DNA of 64,000 bases from Glandiceps talaboti (GCF_964340395.1 NC_135561.1:23283486-23347485); one strand, 5' to 3'. Positions 48,801 through 62,154 are shown, counted from the first letter of the stretch. Made by a program: numbers and translations. Notes: generated by a model not told the origin, from the letters alone.

Positions 48801-51800
48801 AATAGGGTAAAATACAGTACAATAAGGTAAAATACAGTACAATACGATAAAATACAGTACAATAAGGTAAAATACAGTACAAAACGATAAAAAACAATAC
48901 AAAACGATAAAATACAGTACAATAGGGTAAAATACAGTACAATAAGGTAAAATACAGTACAATACGATAAAATACAGTACAATAAGGTAGAATACAGTAC
49001 AATAAGGTAAAATACAGTACAATAAGGTAGAATACAGTACAATAAGGTAAAATACAGTACAATACGATAAAATACAGTACAATAAGGTAAAATACAGTAC
49101 AATAAGGTAAAATACAGTACAATAAGGTAAAATACAGTACAATACGATAAAATACAGTACAATAAGGTAGAATACAGTACAATAAGGTAAAATACAGTAC
49201 AATAAGGTAAAATACAGTACAATACGATAAAATACACTACAATACGATAAAATACAGTACAATAAAGTAAAATACAGTACAATACGATAACATACAGTAT
49301 AATAAGTTAAAATACACTACAATACGATAAAATACAGTACAATAAGGTAAAATACAGTACAATACGATAAAATACAGTACAATAAGGTAAAATACAGTAC
49401 AAAACGATAAAAAACAATACAAAACGATAAAATACAGTACAATAGGGTAAAATACAGTACAATAAGGTAAAATACAGTACAATACGATAAAATACAGTAC
49501 AATAAGGTAAAATACAGTACAAAACGATAAAAAACAATACAAAACGATAAAATACAGTACAATAGGGTAAAATACAGTACAATAAGGTAAAATACAGTAC
49601 AATACGATAAAATACAGTACAATAAGGTAGAATACAGTACAATAAGGTAAAATACAGTACAATAAGGTAGAATACAGTACAATAAGGTAAAATACAGTAC
49701 AATACGATAAAATACAGTACAATAAGGTAAAATACAGTACAATACGATAAAATACAGTACAATAAGGTAAAATACAGTACAAAACGATAAAATGCAGTAC
49801 AAAACGATAAAATACAGTACAATAAGGTAAAATACAGTACAATAAGGTAAAATTCAGTAAAATACGATAAAATACAATACAATACGATAAAATACAGTAC
49901 AATACGATAAAATACAGTACAATACGATAGCATACAGTACAATAAGGTAAAATACAGTACAATAAGGTAAAATACACTACAATACGATACAATACAGTAC
50001 AATAAGGTAAAATACAGTACAATACGATAAAATACAGTATAATAAGGAAAATTACAGTACAAAACGATAAAAAACAGTACAATAGGGTAAAATACAGTAC
50101 AATAAGTTAAATACAGTACAATAAGGTAAAATACAGTACAATACGATAAAATACAGTACAATGGGGTAAAATACAGTACAATAAGGTAAAATACAGTACA
50201 ATACGATAAAATACAGTACAATACGATAAAATGCAGTACAATACGATAAAATACAGTACAATAAGGTAAAATACAGTACAATAAGGTAAAATTCAGTAAA
50301 ATACGATAAAATACAGTACAATACGATAAAATACAGTACAATACGATAAAATACAGTACAATACGATAACATACAGTACAATAAGGTAACATACAGTACA
50401 ATAAGGTAAAATACACTACAATACGATAAAATACAGTACAATAAGGTAAAATACAGTACAATACGATAAAATACAGTACAATACGATAAAATACAGTACA
50501 ATAAGGTAAAATACAGTTTAAAACGATAACATACATTACAATACGATAAAATACAGTACAATAGGGTAAAATACAGTACAATAAGGTAAAATACAGTACA
50601 ATACGATAAAATACAGTACAATACGATAAAATGCAGTACAAAACGATAAAATACAGTACAATAAGGTAAAATACAGTACAATAAGGTAAAATTCAGTAAA
50701 ATACGATAAAAAACAATACAATACGATAAAATACAGTACAATACGATAAAATACAGTACAATACGATAACATACAGTACAATAAGGTAAAATACAGTACA
50801 ATAAGGTAAAATACACTACAATACGATAAAATACAGTACAATAAGGTAAAATACAGTACAATACGATAAAATACAGTACAATAAGGTAAAATACAGTACA
50901 AAACGATAAAAAACAATACAAAACGATAAAATACAGTACAATAGGGTAAAATACAGTACAATAAGGTAAAATACAGTACAATACGATAAAATACAGTACA
51001 ATAAGGTAGAATACAGTACAATAAGGTAAAATACAGTACAATAAGGTAGAATACAGTACAATAAGGTAAAATACAGTACAATACGATAAAATACAGTACA
51101 ATAAGGTAAAATACAGTACAATAAGGTAAAATACAGTACAATAAGGTAAAATACAGTACAATACGATAAAATACAGTACAATAGGGTAGAATACAGTACA
51201 ATAAGGTAAAATACAGTACAATAAGGTAAAATACAGTACAATAAGGTAAAATACAGTACAATACAATAAAATACAGTACAATAAGGTAAAATACAGTACA
51301 ATACGATAAAATACACTACAATACGATAAAATACAGTACAATAAAGTAAAATACAGTACAATACGATAACATACAGTATAATAAGTTAAAATACAGTACA
51401 ATAAGGTAAAATACAGTACAATAAGGTAAAATACAGTACAATATGATAAAATACAGTAAAATAAGGTAAAATACAGTACAATAAGGTAAAATACAGTACA
51501 ATACGATAAAATACAGTACAATAAGGTAAAATACAGTACAAAACGATAACATACAGTACAATACGATAAAATACAGTACAATAGGGTAAAATACAGTACA
51601 ATAAGGTAAAATACAGTACAATACGATAAAATACAGTACAATAAGGTAAAATACAGTACAATACGGTAAAATACAGTACAATAAGGTAAAATACAGTACA
51701 ATAAAGTAAAATACAGTACAATGCGATAAAATACAGTACAATAATGTAAAATACAGTACAATAAGGTAAAATACAGTACAATAAGGTAAAATACAGTACA

Positions 51801-53200
51801 ATACGATAAAATGCAGTACAATACGATAAAATACAGTACAATAAGGTAAAATACAGTACAATACGATAACATACAGTATAATAAGTTAAAATACAGTACA
51901 ATAAGGTAAAATACAGTACAATACGATAACATACAGTACAATACGATAAAATACAGTACAATAAGGTAAAATACAGTACAAAACGATAAAAAACAGTACA
52001 ATACGATAAAATACAGTACAATAGGGTAAAATACAGTACAATAAGGTAAAATACAGTACAATAAGGTAGAATACAGTACAATAAGGTAGAATACAGTACA
52101 ATAAGGTAAAATACAGTACACTACGATAAAATACAGTACAATAAGGTAGAATACAGTACAATAAGGTAAAATACAGTACAATAAGGTAAAATACAGTACA
52201 ATACGATAAAATACAGTACAATAAGGTAAAATACAGTACAATAAGGTAAAATGCAGTACAATACGATAAAATACAGTACAATAAAGTAAAATACAGTACA
52301 ATACGAAAACATACAGTGTAATAAGTTAAAATACAGTACAATAAGGTAAACTGCAGTATAATAAGGTAAAATACAGTACAATAGGGTAAAATACAGTACA
52401 ATAAGGTAAAATACAGTACAATAAGGTAAAATACAGTACAATACGATAAAATACAGTACAATAAGGTAAAATACAGTACAAAACGATAACATTCAGTACA
52501 ATACGATAAAATACAGTACAATAGGGTAAAATACAGTACAATATGGTAAAATACAGTACAATAAGGTAAAATACAGTACAATGCGATAAAATACAGTACA
52601 ATACGATAAAATATAGTACAATAAGGTAAAATACAGTACAATACGATAACATACAGTATAATAAGTTAAAATACAGTACAATAAGGTAAAATACAGTACA
52701 ATACGATAACATACAGTACAATACGATAAAATACAGTACAATAAGGTAAAATACAGTACAATAAGGTAAAATACAGTACAATAAGGTAAAATACAGTACA
52801 ATACGATAAAATACAGTACAATAGGGTAAAATACAGTACAATAAGGTAAAATACAGTACAATAAGGTAAAATACAGTACAATAAGGTAAAATACAGTACA
52901 ATACGATAAAATATAGTACAATAAGGTAAAATACAGTACAATAAGGTAAAATACAGTACAATACGATAAAATATAGTACAATAAGGTAAAATACAGTACA
53001 ATACGATAAAATACAGTACAATAAGGTAAAATACAGTACAATAAGGTAAAATACAGTACAATACGATAAAATACAGTACAATAAGGTAAAATACAGTACA
53101 ATAAGGTAAAATACAGTACAACACGATAAAATACAGTACAATAAGGTAAAATACAGTACAATACGATAAAATACAGTACAATAAGGTAAAATACAGTACA
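45822..53200. repeat. 20-bp minisatellite, about 370 copies, with nested higher-order repeats
   Basis: Unit AAAATACAGTACAATAAGGT alternating irregularly with a variant having AATACGAT in place of AATAAGGT. Long-range copies: a landmark stretch with AAAACGATAAAAAACAGTAC and a one-base-deleted AAGTTAAATAC unit occurs at 48082 and 50061 (1979 bp apart); ACATACAGTATAATAAGTTA recurs near 46752 and 47592 (840 bp apart); AAAACGATAAAAAACAATAC occurs at 48761, 48881, 49401 and 49521 (120- and 640-bp spacings) and again near 50900. The minus strand lacks stops in most units and translates into Tyr/Cys/Leu/Ile-rich 20-residue repeats of up to about 750 residues in several frames, which I treat as artefacts. 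Confidence 0.98.
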
Positions 53201-56200
53201 GATGGCACTCTAATAACCGTACTCCAATAGCGTGAGACTGTAATAATCGTACTCCAATAGGGTGGCACAGTAATAATCGTACTCCAATAGGGTGGCACAG
53301 TAATAATCGTACTCCAATAGGGTGAGACTGTAATAATCATACTCCAATAGGATGGCACAGTAATAATCGTACTCCAATAGGGTGGCACTGTAATAATCGT
53401 ACTCCAATAGGATGGCACAGTAATAATAGTATTCCAATAGGGTGAGACTGTAATAATCGTACTCCAATAGGGTGAGACTGTAATAATAGTACTCTAATAG
53501 GGTGAGACTGTAATAATCGTATTCCAATAGGGTGAGACTGTAATAATCGTATTCCAATATGGTGGCACTGTAATAATCGTACTCCAATAGGGTGAGACTG
53601 TAATAATCGTACTCCAATAGGGTGAGACTGTAATAATCGTACTGCATTAGGGTGAGACTGTAATAATCGTATTCCAATAGGGTGAGACTGTAATAATCGT
53701 ACTCCAATAGGGTGAGACTGTAATAATCGTACTGCAATAGGGTGAGACTGTAATAATCGTACTGCAATAGGGTGAGACTGTAATAATCGTACTGCAATAG
53801 GGTGAGACTGTAATAATCGTACTGCAATAGGGTGAGACTGTAATAATCGTACTGCAATAGGGTGAGACAGTAATATTCGTACTCCAATAGGGTGAGACTG
53901 TAATAATCGTACTGCAATAGGGTGAGACTGTAATAATCGTACTCCAATAGGGTGAGACTGTAATAATCGTACTCCAATAGGGTGGCACTTTAATAATCGT
54001 ACTCCAATAGGGTGAGACTGTAATAATCGTACTCCAATACGGTGGCACTGTAATAAACGTACTCCAATAGGGTGAGACTGTAATAATCGTACTCCAATAG
54101 GGTGAGACTGTGATAATCGTACTCCAATAGGGTGGCACTGTAATAATCGTACTCTAATAGGATGGCACTGTAATAATCGTACTCCAATAGGGTGAGACTG
54201 TAATAATCGTACTCCAATAGGATGGCACTGTAATAATCGTACTCTAATAGAGTGAGACTGTAATAATCGTACTCCAATAGGGTGGCACTGTAATAATCGT
54301 ACTCTAATAGGGTGAGACTGTAATAATCGTACTCCAATAGGGTGGCACTGTAATAATCGTACTCTAATAGGATGGCACTGTAATAATCGTACTCCAATAG
54401 GGTGAGACTGTAATAATCGTACTCTAATAGGATGGCACTGTAATAATCGTACTCCAATAGGGTGAGACTGTAATAATCGTACTCCAATAGGATGAGACTG
54501 TAATAATCGTACTCCAATAGGGTGAGACTGTAATAATCGTACTCCAATAGGGTGAGACTGTAATAATCGTATTCCAATAGGGTGAGACTGTAATAATCGT
54601 ACTCCAATAGGTTGGCACTGTAATAATCGTACTCCAATAGGGTGAGACTGTAATGATCGTACTCCAATAGGGTGAGACTGTAATAATCGTACTCCAATAG
54701 GTTGGCACTGTAATAATCGTATTCCAATAGGGTGAGACTGTAATAATCGTACTCCAATAGGGTGAGACTGTAATAATCGTACTCCAATAGGTTGGCACTG
54801 TAATAATCGTATTCCAATAGGGTGAGACTGTAATAATCGTACTCCAATAGGGTGAGACTGTAATAATCGTATTCCAATAGGGTGAGACTGTAATAATCGT
54901 ACTCAAATAGGGTATGACTGTAATAATCGTACTCCAATAGGGTGAGACTGTAATAATCGTACTCCAATAGGGTGAGACTGTAATAATCGGACTCTAATAG
55001 GGTGAGACTGTAATAATCGTACTCCAATAGGGTGAGACTGTAATAATCGTACTCCAATAGGGTGAGACTGTAATAATCGGACTCTAATAGGGTGAGACTG
55101 TAATAATCGTACTCCAATAGGGTGAGACTGTAATAATCGTACTCCAATAGGTTGGCACTGTAATAATCGTATTCCAATAGGGTAAAACTGTAATAATCGT
55201 ATTCTAATAGGGTGAGACTGTAATAATCGTACTCCAATAGGGTGGCACTGTAATAATCGTACTCCAATAGGTTGAGACTGTAATAATCGTACTCCAATAG
55301 GGTGAGACTGTAATAATCGTATTCCAATAGGGTAAAACTGTAATAATCGTACTCCAATAGGGTGAGACTGTAATAATCGTACTCCAATAGGGTGGCACTG
55401 TAATAATCGTACTCCAATAGGTTGAGACTGTAATAATCGTACTCCAATAGGGTGAGACTGTAATAATCGTATTCCAATAGGGTAAAACTGTAATAATCGT
55501 ACTCCAATAGGGTGAGACTGTAATAATCGTACTCCAATAGGGTGACACTGTAATAATCGTACTCCAATAGGTTGGCACTGTAATAATCGTACTCCAATAG
55601 GGTGAGACTGTAATAATCGTATTCCAATAGGGTGAGACTGTAATAATCGTACTCCAATAGGTTGGCACTGTAATAATCGTATTCCAATAGGGTGAGACTG
55701 TAATAATCGTACTCCAATAGGGTGAGACTGTAATAATCGTATTCCAATAGGGTGAGACTGTAATAATCGTACTCCAATAGGGTGAGACTGTAATAATCGT
55801 ACTCCAATAGGGTGAGACTGTAATAATCGTATTCCAATAGGGTGAGACTGTAATAATCGTACTCAAATAGGGTGAGACTGTAATAATCGTATTCCAATAG
55901 GGTGAGATTGTAATAATCGTACTCTAATAGGGTGAGACTGTAATAATCGTACTCCAATAGGGTGGCACTGTAATAATCGTATTCCTATAGGGTGAGATTG
56001 TAATAATCGTACTCTAATAGGGTGAGATTGTAATAATCGTACTCTAATAGGATGGCACTGTAATAATCGTACTCCAATAGGGTGAGACTGTAATAATCGT
56101 ATTCCTATAGGGTGAGACTGTAATAATCGTATTCCAATAGGGTGAGACTGTAATAATCGTACTGCAATAGGGTGAGACTGTAATAATCGTACTCCAATAG

Positions 56201-57200
56201 GGTGAGACTGTAATAATCGTACTCCAATAGGGTGGCACTGTAATAATCGTACTCTAATAGGGTGAGACTGTAATAATCGTACTCTAATAGGGTGAGACTG
56301 TAATAATCGTATTCCAATAGGGTGAGACTGTAATAATCGTACTCTAATAGGGTGAGACTGTAATAATCGTATTCCAATAGGGTGAGACTGTAATAATCGT
56401 ACTCCAATAGGGTGAGACTGTAATAATCGTACTCCAATAGGGTGGCACTGTAATAATCGTACTCTAATAGGGTGAGACTGTAATAATCGTACTCCAATAG
56501 GGTGAGACTGTAATAATCGTACTCCAATAGGGTGGCACTGTAATAATCGTACTCTAATAGGGTGAGACTGTAATAATCGTACTCTAATAGGGTGAGACTG
56601 TAATAATCGTATTCCAATAGGGTGAGACTGTAATAATCGTACTCTAATAGGGTGAGACTGTAATAATCGTACTCCAATAGGGTGAGACTGTAATAATCGT
56701 ACTCCAATAGGGTGGCACTGTAATAATCGTATTCCAATAGGGTGAGACTGTAATAATCGTACTCCAATAGGGTGAGACTGTAATAATCGTACTCCAATAG
56801 GGTGAGACTGTAATAATCGTATTCCAATAGGGTGAGACTGTAATAATCGTACTTCAATAGGGTGGCACTGTAATAATCGTACTCGAATAGGGTGAGACTG
56901 TAATAATCGTACTCCAATAGGGTGAGACTGTAATAATCGTACTCCAATAGGGTGAGACTGTAATAATCGTATTCCAATAGGGTGAGACTGTAATAATCGT
57001 ACTCCAATAGGGTGAGACTGTAATAATCGTACTCCAATAGGGTGAGACTGTAATAATCGTACTCCAATAGGGTGAGACTGTAATATTCGTACTCCAATAG
57101 GGTGAGACTGTAATAATCGTATTCTAATAGGGTGAGACTGTAATAATCGTACTCTAATAGGGTGAGACTGTAATAATCGTACTCTAATAGGGTGGCACTA
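53201..57200. repeat. 30-bp minisatellite, about 133 copies
   Basis: Unit core TAATAATCGTACTCCAATAG followed by GGTGAGACTG. Main variants are GGTGAGACTG/GGTGGCACTG/GGATGGCACTG, ACTCC/ATTCC/ACTCT and ACTGC. Spacing is strictly 30 bp for nearly 4 kb. The minus strand is open for up to 655 codons as EYDYYSLTLL repeats, and in another frame as STIITVSPYW repeats. Confidence 0.98.
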
Positions 57201-57655
57201 TCACCTTATGACTACTGTAAACATTCCCATACAACGACCGTCAACGGAAACTTCCATGTGTAAATATTTTATTTTAAATAACAAATTATTAAATTTGAAT
57301 AGATTTTCACGCCTTAAATTTGTTGTATGTACATTGCCGAAATAACGTATCAAAGTATATATGTCATCGGCATGGGCCATATCCATGTTACTATATATTG
57401 TTACTATTAATATTATCGTAATGGTAGGCTAACTCTGTCAGAATTTAAGCTTCAAGATGTGAAATGATTGGTATTTGTACTAGCCGTGTTAAATGTAATC
57501 TTTAATAACAGTAACATGTGTTTTAACAATGTCATATTTGGTAGGTATGTACATAAAGTTATTAACATGCAGCTTTAGCTATAAATCAAATGACAAACGA
57601 TAACTCAAAGCGACAATAGTATTTCTTTTGCTGTCTCTGTTATGTCTATCACTAG
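57201..57655. other. no gene seen
   Basis: Single-copy-looking AT-rich sequence between the satellite tract and the inverted-repeat element. Confidence 0.5.
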
Positions 57656-57696
57656 TATAGGAGTTGGGCGAATGAGCACAGTTCAGATCCATTTTT

Positions 57697-58228
57697 AATC
57701 AATCAACCAATTATTCAAATTTATATAGCGCCGATATCCAGAGCAATGTTCTGTACAGTAGCGCTGAATGGCTAAAGCACACCATAGGCTTAGGTGAACA
57801 AATAAGTCTTCAGTTTTGTTTTGAAACCATCCAGGCTGGAGGCTTGGTGAATGTCAAGTGGTAAAGAGTTCCATAGTTTGGGAGCGACATATGAGAATGA
57901 ACAACCTCCATAGGCAACTCGTCTGTAATTTGTTGTTGGAAGCAGATTCTTGTTTGTAGAACGTAGAGTGTGACTCGGTGTGTATGGCTGGAGAAGATCA
58001 CAAATGTACTCTGGAGTTAAGCCATGAAGGGCTTTATATGTCAACAGTAAAATTGTATAATCAATCCTGAAACGAACTGCAGCTGGTAACCAATGCAGGC
58101 TGATGAGAACCGGAGAAATGTGTTCAAACTTCTTGGTATGAGAGATGATCCTTGCCACTGTATTTTGAGCACGTTGTAATAGGTTTATGGTGGTGTCAGA
58201 AAGTCCGTTTGATAATGCATTACATTAA
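57697..58228 (-). mobile_element. 5'-truncated LINE inserted in the inverted-repeat element
   Basis: On the minus strand a C-terminal coding remnant is followed by a 3' untranslated region containing GGCGCTATATAAATTTGAAT and a TTGGTTGATTGATT tail ending at about 57697, the usual signature of a CR1/L2-type LINE 3' end. Both flanks belong to the left arm of the inverted-repeat element, so the LINE is younger than that element. Confidence 0.82.
57790..58225 (-). pseudogene. LINE ORF2 C-terminal remnant
   Basis: About 140 codons, open to the natural stop: LLQRAQNTVARIISH, then HISPVLISLHWLPAAVRFRI, DYTILLLTYKALHGLTPEYI, PSHTLRST, and YVAPKLWNSLPLDIHQASSL followed by FKTKLKTYLFT. These are the conserved region downstream of the reverse transcriptase in CR1/L2-type LINEs. 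The reverse transcriptase and endonuclease are missing through 5' truncation, so it cannot transpose. The intact frame suggests a fairly young insertion. I see no sign of a host use. Confidence 0.85.
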
Positions 58229-59185
58229 ACGATACCTTTTTCCAATCTGCATTTTTCCCTGGTAATATATCCCCAGAATCCCAATACCAAAAATCTATCC
58301 ATGAATTCTTTCTTATATATTAAGAATAGGAAAGCACACTTTGGATCCACTCTGGAATGACATTACAATTATTTAGTGTTTTCTCCTGCCAGAATCCAAA
58401 TACTAAATATCATTCTTTCTTATATATTTTTTTTATACATAGGAAAGTTTATTTGCAATGTTTTTGGATTCCTAGGATCCAATTTTATGTTTCTGACTTT
58501 TAATTATTATATCACTTACTCATTCCTATTTACATCACTTACTCAACTCTATTTCCATCTACAGTTTTCCTAATTTCTCTAAAACATATTGTTATATTAC
58601 AAGGAGGCACTAGCGCTCGTTTAGTTGAATTATTGTTTAAAAAACTAAGGTTATAAATCCTGGTTTATCAATTTTGATGTGTAAAAACTATCATCTCTTT
58701 TTAAATTAAAACAGAAATAATATTTTAGCCGATGATGTTTTAATTCCTGCACTTAATATTACACTATTTATTGGAAAATTTCCAGTACGTAAATAATAAC
58801 AAACTTCATATATTGCAGGATATCATAAAGTATGTGATGATATAAATGTGGAACCAACTAAATCTTGTAATAGAAACCCCTTTACATCAAAACCGATATA
58901 GTATATTGTTTGTGTTATTCCGTAGTTTATAAATACTTCTATTGTATCCAGTAAAATATGGTGTCAACCTATCATTCCAAAATGTATTAAGTCTTTGATT
59001 TATTTTAGTATCCTATTCACTTCTTCATTGGGTTATATCTTGAATAGGACTGTTTTTAACAATTGGTTTTAGATTAAATACCTGATCATTTTTATTTAAT
59101 TCAAGCACAAATTAGTTTTATGTTTTCTTTTCCCTATCTATATCATTTACATCTTTCAAATCAATACATTTTGTGGATTCATATA

Positions 59186-59189
<4 letters not shown>

Positions 59190-59223
<34 letters not shown>
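59190..59223. repeat. (TA)n microsatellite
   Basis: About 16 TA units inside the central part of the inverted-repeat element. Confidence 0.95.
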
Positions 59224-59229
<6 letters not shown>

Positions 59230-59573
59230 TTATTTTGAGAAAATATTTTATTCTTCTTTATGAACATTTAATTTATACTAATGGTGTTACATAACAGAAT
59301 TTATAACCTTAGTTTTTAATAATAATTCAAATAAACGAGCACTAGTGCCTCCTTGTAATGTAAGAATATGTTTTAGAGAAGTTATGAGATTAACAGTACC
59401 AGGAAAAATGCAGAAACCTGTTCGATGGAAAAAGGTGCACGTGTCGCTATAAAATGGATTCAAACTGTGCTCACCGCCCAACTCCTATATTACTTCTATC
59501 AATGTCTTGACAGTATCGATACCAACAGTTTTCCCACCAAAAGATAATCATGAGATAATTCTCAAGACCATTC

Positions 59574-59630
59574 TTTGTTGTTTGTTTGTTTGTTTGTTTG
59601 TTTGTTTGTTTGTTTGTTTGTTTGTTTGTT
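59574..59630. repeat. (TTTG)n microsatellite
   Basis: About 14 units. Confidence 0.96.
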
Positions 59631-59635
59631 GTATA

Positions 59636-59938
59636 GGTTCAAGATATGTTAGCCGATTTCTAGGGTAGAATGGGCATATAAAATATATGTTAGTTGATTT
59701 CTAGGGTAGAATGGGTATACAATATATGTTAGTCACGGTTGATTTCTAGGGTAGAATGGGTATAAAATATATGTTAGTTGATTTCTAGGGTAGAATGGGT
59801 ATAAAATATATGTTAGTTGATTTCTAGGGTAGAATGGGTATAAAATATATGTTAGCCGATTTCTAGGGTAGAATGGGTATAAAATATATGTTAGTTGAGT
59901 TCTAGGGTAGAATGGGTATAACATATATGTTAGTTTAT
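59636..59938. repeat. 39-bp minisatellite, about 7.5 copies
   Basis: Unit core GATTTCTAGGGTAGAATGGG followed by TATAAAATATATGTTAGTT. Thirteen codons per unit leave the minus strand open (NQLTYILYPFYPR repeat). Confidence 0.95.
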
Positions 59939-60224
59939 TTTGGTAGAAAACGTATTCGGATTTGTAACGTTTACTAATCGTAAACTGTGGCAAAGGGTTG
60001 TCGTTTCAATGATTTCAACATGTGCATGGCAACATTCCTTTTTATTTCTTTCCCTAAACTTTATTTGTCATATTGTATTTTTTTCTCATTTTGTTGGCAA
60101 GAATTGTTTTTTCAGAAATTGTCCAATGAGATCAATAGTTCTCTGTGGTATAAAAAACTAAGTTCTTATACTTTTTGAATGTGTGTGTGTGGGGAGGGGG
60201 GGTTGGTGTTGAGCAATTTTACTA

Positions 60225-60253
60225 AAAAGAATTATATATATATATTCTATTTG

Positions 60254-60320
<67 letters not shown>

Positions 60321-60379
60321 CTCGGTGAGTATCAATCTGCTAAGACAGTGCTCTATACCGCAGTGGCAGAGCGTAATAG

Positions 60380-60442
<63 letters not shown>

Positions 60443-60490
60443 CAAATAGAATATATATATATAATTTATATATATATACCCCCAAATAGA
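60225..60490. repeat. palindromic (TA)n element with tRNA-like core
   Basis: ATTCTATTTGGG followed by about 30 TA units, a 63-bp core (60319-60381), another long TA run, then CCCAAATAGAAT: the two halves are inverted copies. This could be a small TIR element whose ends are TA-rich, or a core inserted in a TA palindrome. Confidence 0.75.
60319..60381 (-). ncRNA. tRNA-like fragment (Ala-like anticodon loop), degenerate
   Basis: On the minus strand, GCTC (from 60372) and GAGC form a D-stem around a loop containing GCGGTATA. CTTAGCA then sits where an anticodon loop with AGC would be, and ACCGAGTT resembles the start of a T arm. The acceptor stem and the rest of the T arm are replaced by TA repeats, so this is at best a tRNA-derived (SINE-like) remnant. 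Confidence 0.35.
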
Positions 60491-62154
60491 ATTATCTATT
60501 TTCTATACGGTATGTTATCTTATGTAGATTGGTAACAAACAATTCCATTGGTTAATAATATACCATTCATAACAAGCAATGCAACTGGCCAAGTATCGCA
60601 TTACATTAGTTGATTACACGCAATACTAGGAAAACGGTACATCAGAGCAGTACCTACAGTACATCGTAATCGTATACTGACCCCGTGATCAACCAGGGCA
60701 AGGAAGGTCCTACTGCGCATGGTCAGAAATATTTTCAATATGACGCATTTGCGGTCGGTTCGCTCATCCTTCGGAAATTGTCAACATTCCAACATCCAGG
60801 TCCCATTGTGTCGTCTGTATCCTTGTGCTATTTATAGCCAACAAAGCAAACCATATGTTTTATGTCGTCAACAATATTTACAATACCTGTTGATCACATG
60901 TTTAGCTGTATTTTTGTTTATGATTCATACCAATTGTCCATAAACGCTCTGTTATCGTTTGCTTTCTCTTTAATTGCAATGTTGATGAGTCTGTGCAAAT
61001 CATGATGGCTAAAGTTGGTTCGCTGACATTATTTCAAGAAATACACAGGTAATTGTCATTATCACAACTATACTACTAAGTTCATTGTTACTGTAAAGTA
61101 AACTGTGAGTTGCATTATTCGCTACGTCGTGTCAGCGAGAGCATACCCTCTCGACGTAGAATATTCAGATTGAACATAATACTGCATACATAGTATAGGA
61201 CATGCTCTTAGTAAGTTTATAATGTAATTTTTATTTTTGAATTGTGTTTATTATGATCGTGGTGTTTCTTTACTCCAACCAACGACTTCAATGTTTTCAA
61301 CATCGAGTCATGTTGCAGAGCATACCACTTGTAATCTTATTTTAAATGTCGAAGTCCGAAATGAAATATTAACAGTGTACGACACAAGGTCTTTGGACTT
61401 TAATAGTGACGTCATAGATTGTAATGTGTACATAGTGCTATATTTACTGTGACCTTCTCATGCTTTGTCATTGTTTGTTTTATTGACATGAGTCACGTAT
61501 GCATCTAGCAACACACCATTCAGCGACTCGCCTCAGTCAAATAATAGAATTTCACCAAAAACAATTATTGCAATTGGTTCTAAGCCGTCCCCATAGAATC
61601 ACGACAAAAATATCATAAATCTGTTCCAATTTAGAAAGTGCCATGTTTGTAAAGTGATACTTTGAATGATTTATTGAAAGGGCATTATGGCGTATATGGT
61701 TTGTATTTCAGCCCAAAGAACACTAGCCTGAAATCCATGTGGATGGGTTTATTTTGAATTCGTTATCTCCCAACAAAATCCCCAATCACCTGGATTCTAG
61801 GCAATAAGAAGACTAATTGATATCACATGACTATGACTCGTTAGCACTGTTTCATTAAAAACCAAATAAAATACAGACGCACTATAGCAAAATGGTGACG
61901 GTCCGATTTATATCTTGGAAAAAATTGGCTGGTACCATTCCTCGGTTTGATTTAAACTTGTCTTCATTTGTAATAGTGCTTAGTGCTTATTGGCCTAATG
62001 TTAGTATAGTGTGAATGAACTTGGAAAAAGTTGTTACTATAGTAACCAACATACGCTATATCAAGAACAACTCAAATCAACATGTTCCAGTCTTCATACA
62101 TTTCTGATATTAGGTAGAATAGAATAGGATAGAAAAACGAGAGGTTAAGTTGTT
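60491..62154. other. no gene seen
   Basis: About 1.7 kb of single-copy-looking sequence. Two plus-strand frames of about 70 codons (60719-60943 and 61237-61452) carry no recognisable motif. A bulged hairpin with CTACGTCG and CTCTCGACGTAG arms lies at 61122-61159. Confidence 0.45.

Larger units (their letters stand above)
57656..59489. mobile_element. inverted-repeat DNA element interrupted by a LINE
   Basis: The left end, TATAGGAGTTGGGCG (57656-57670) onward to CCATTTTTA at 57697, is the inverse of the right end (59448-59489, ending CGCCCAACTCCTATA). After the LINE insertion, CTTTTTCCA and CTGCATTTTT at about 58233-58256 again match the inverse of 59407-59436. A ~91-bp segment at 58571-58662 is the inverse of 59294-59384. 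The long arms are therefore several hundred base pairs, and a ~300-bp internally repetitive stretch (58265-58570) is present only on the left. Without the LINE the element is about 1.3 kb. No transposase seen; the ends are compatible with a TA duplication. Confidence 0.8.

Noticed and set aside
45777-53160. Hydrophobic Tyr/Leu/Ile/Cys-rich frames on minus that resemble membrane proteins
   Set aside because: They come from a 20-bp unit read three times per 60 bp. Overlapping frames give the same protein pattern, as expected for an artefact.
36127-57200. A centromere
   Set aside because: Units are much shorter than typical centromeric satellites and there is no evidence for a centromeric histone domain; only the higher-order organisation is similar.
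36127-57200. An assembly artefact from collapsed or chimeric reads
   Set aside because: It cannot be excluded, but the junctions are smooth, the variants are linked in blocks, and the inverted 27-bp edges make structural sense, so I report the tract as real.
60719-60943. Possible small protein with a hydrophobic C-terminus
   Set aside because: 74 codons with no homology that I recognise and no support from codon pattern or neighbours.
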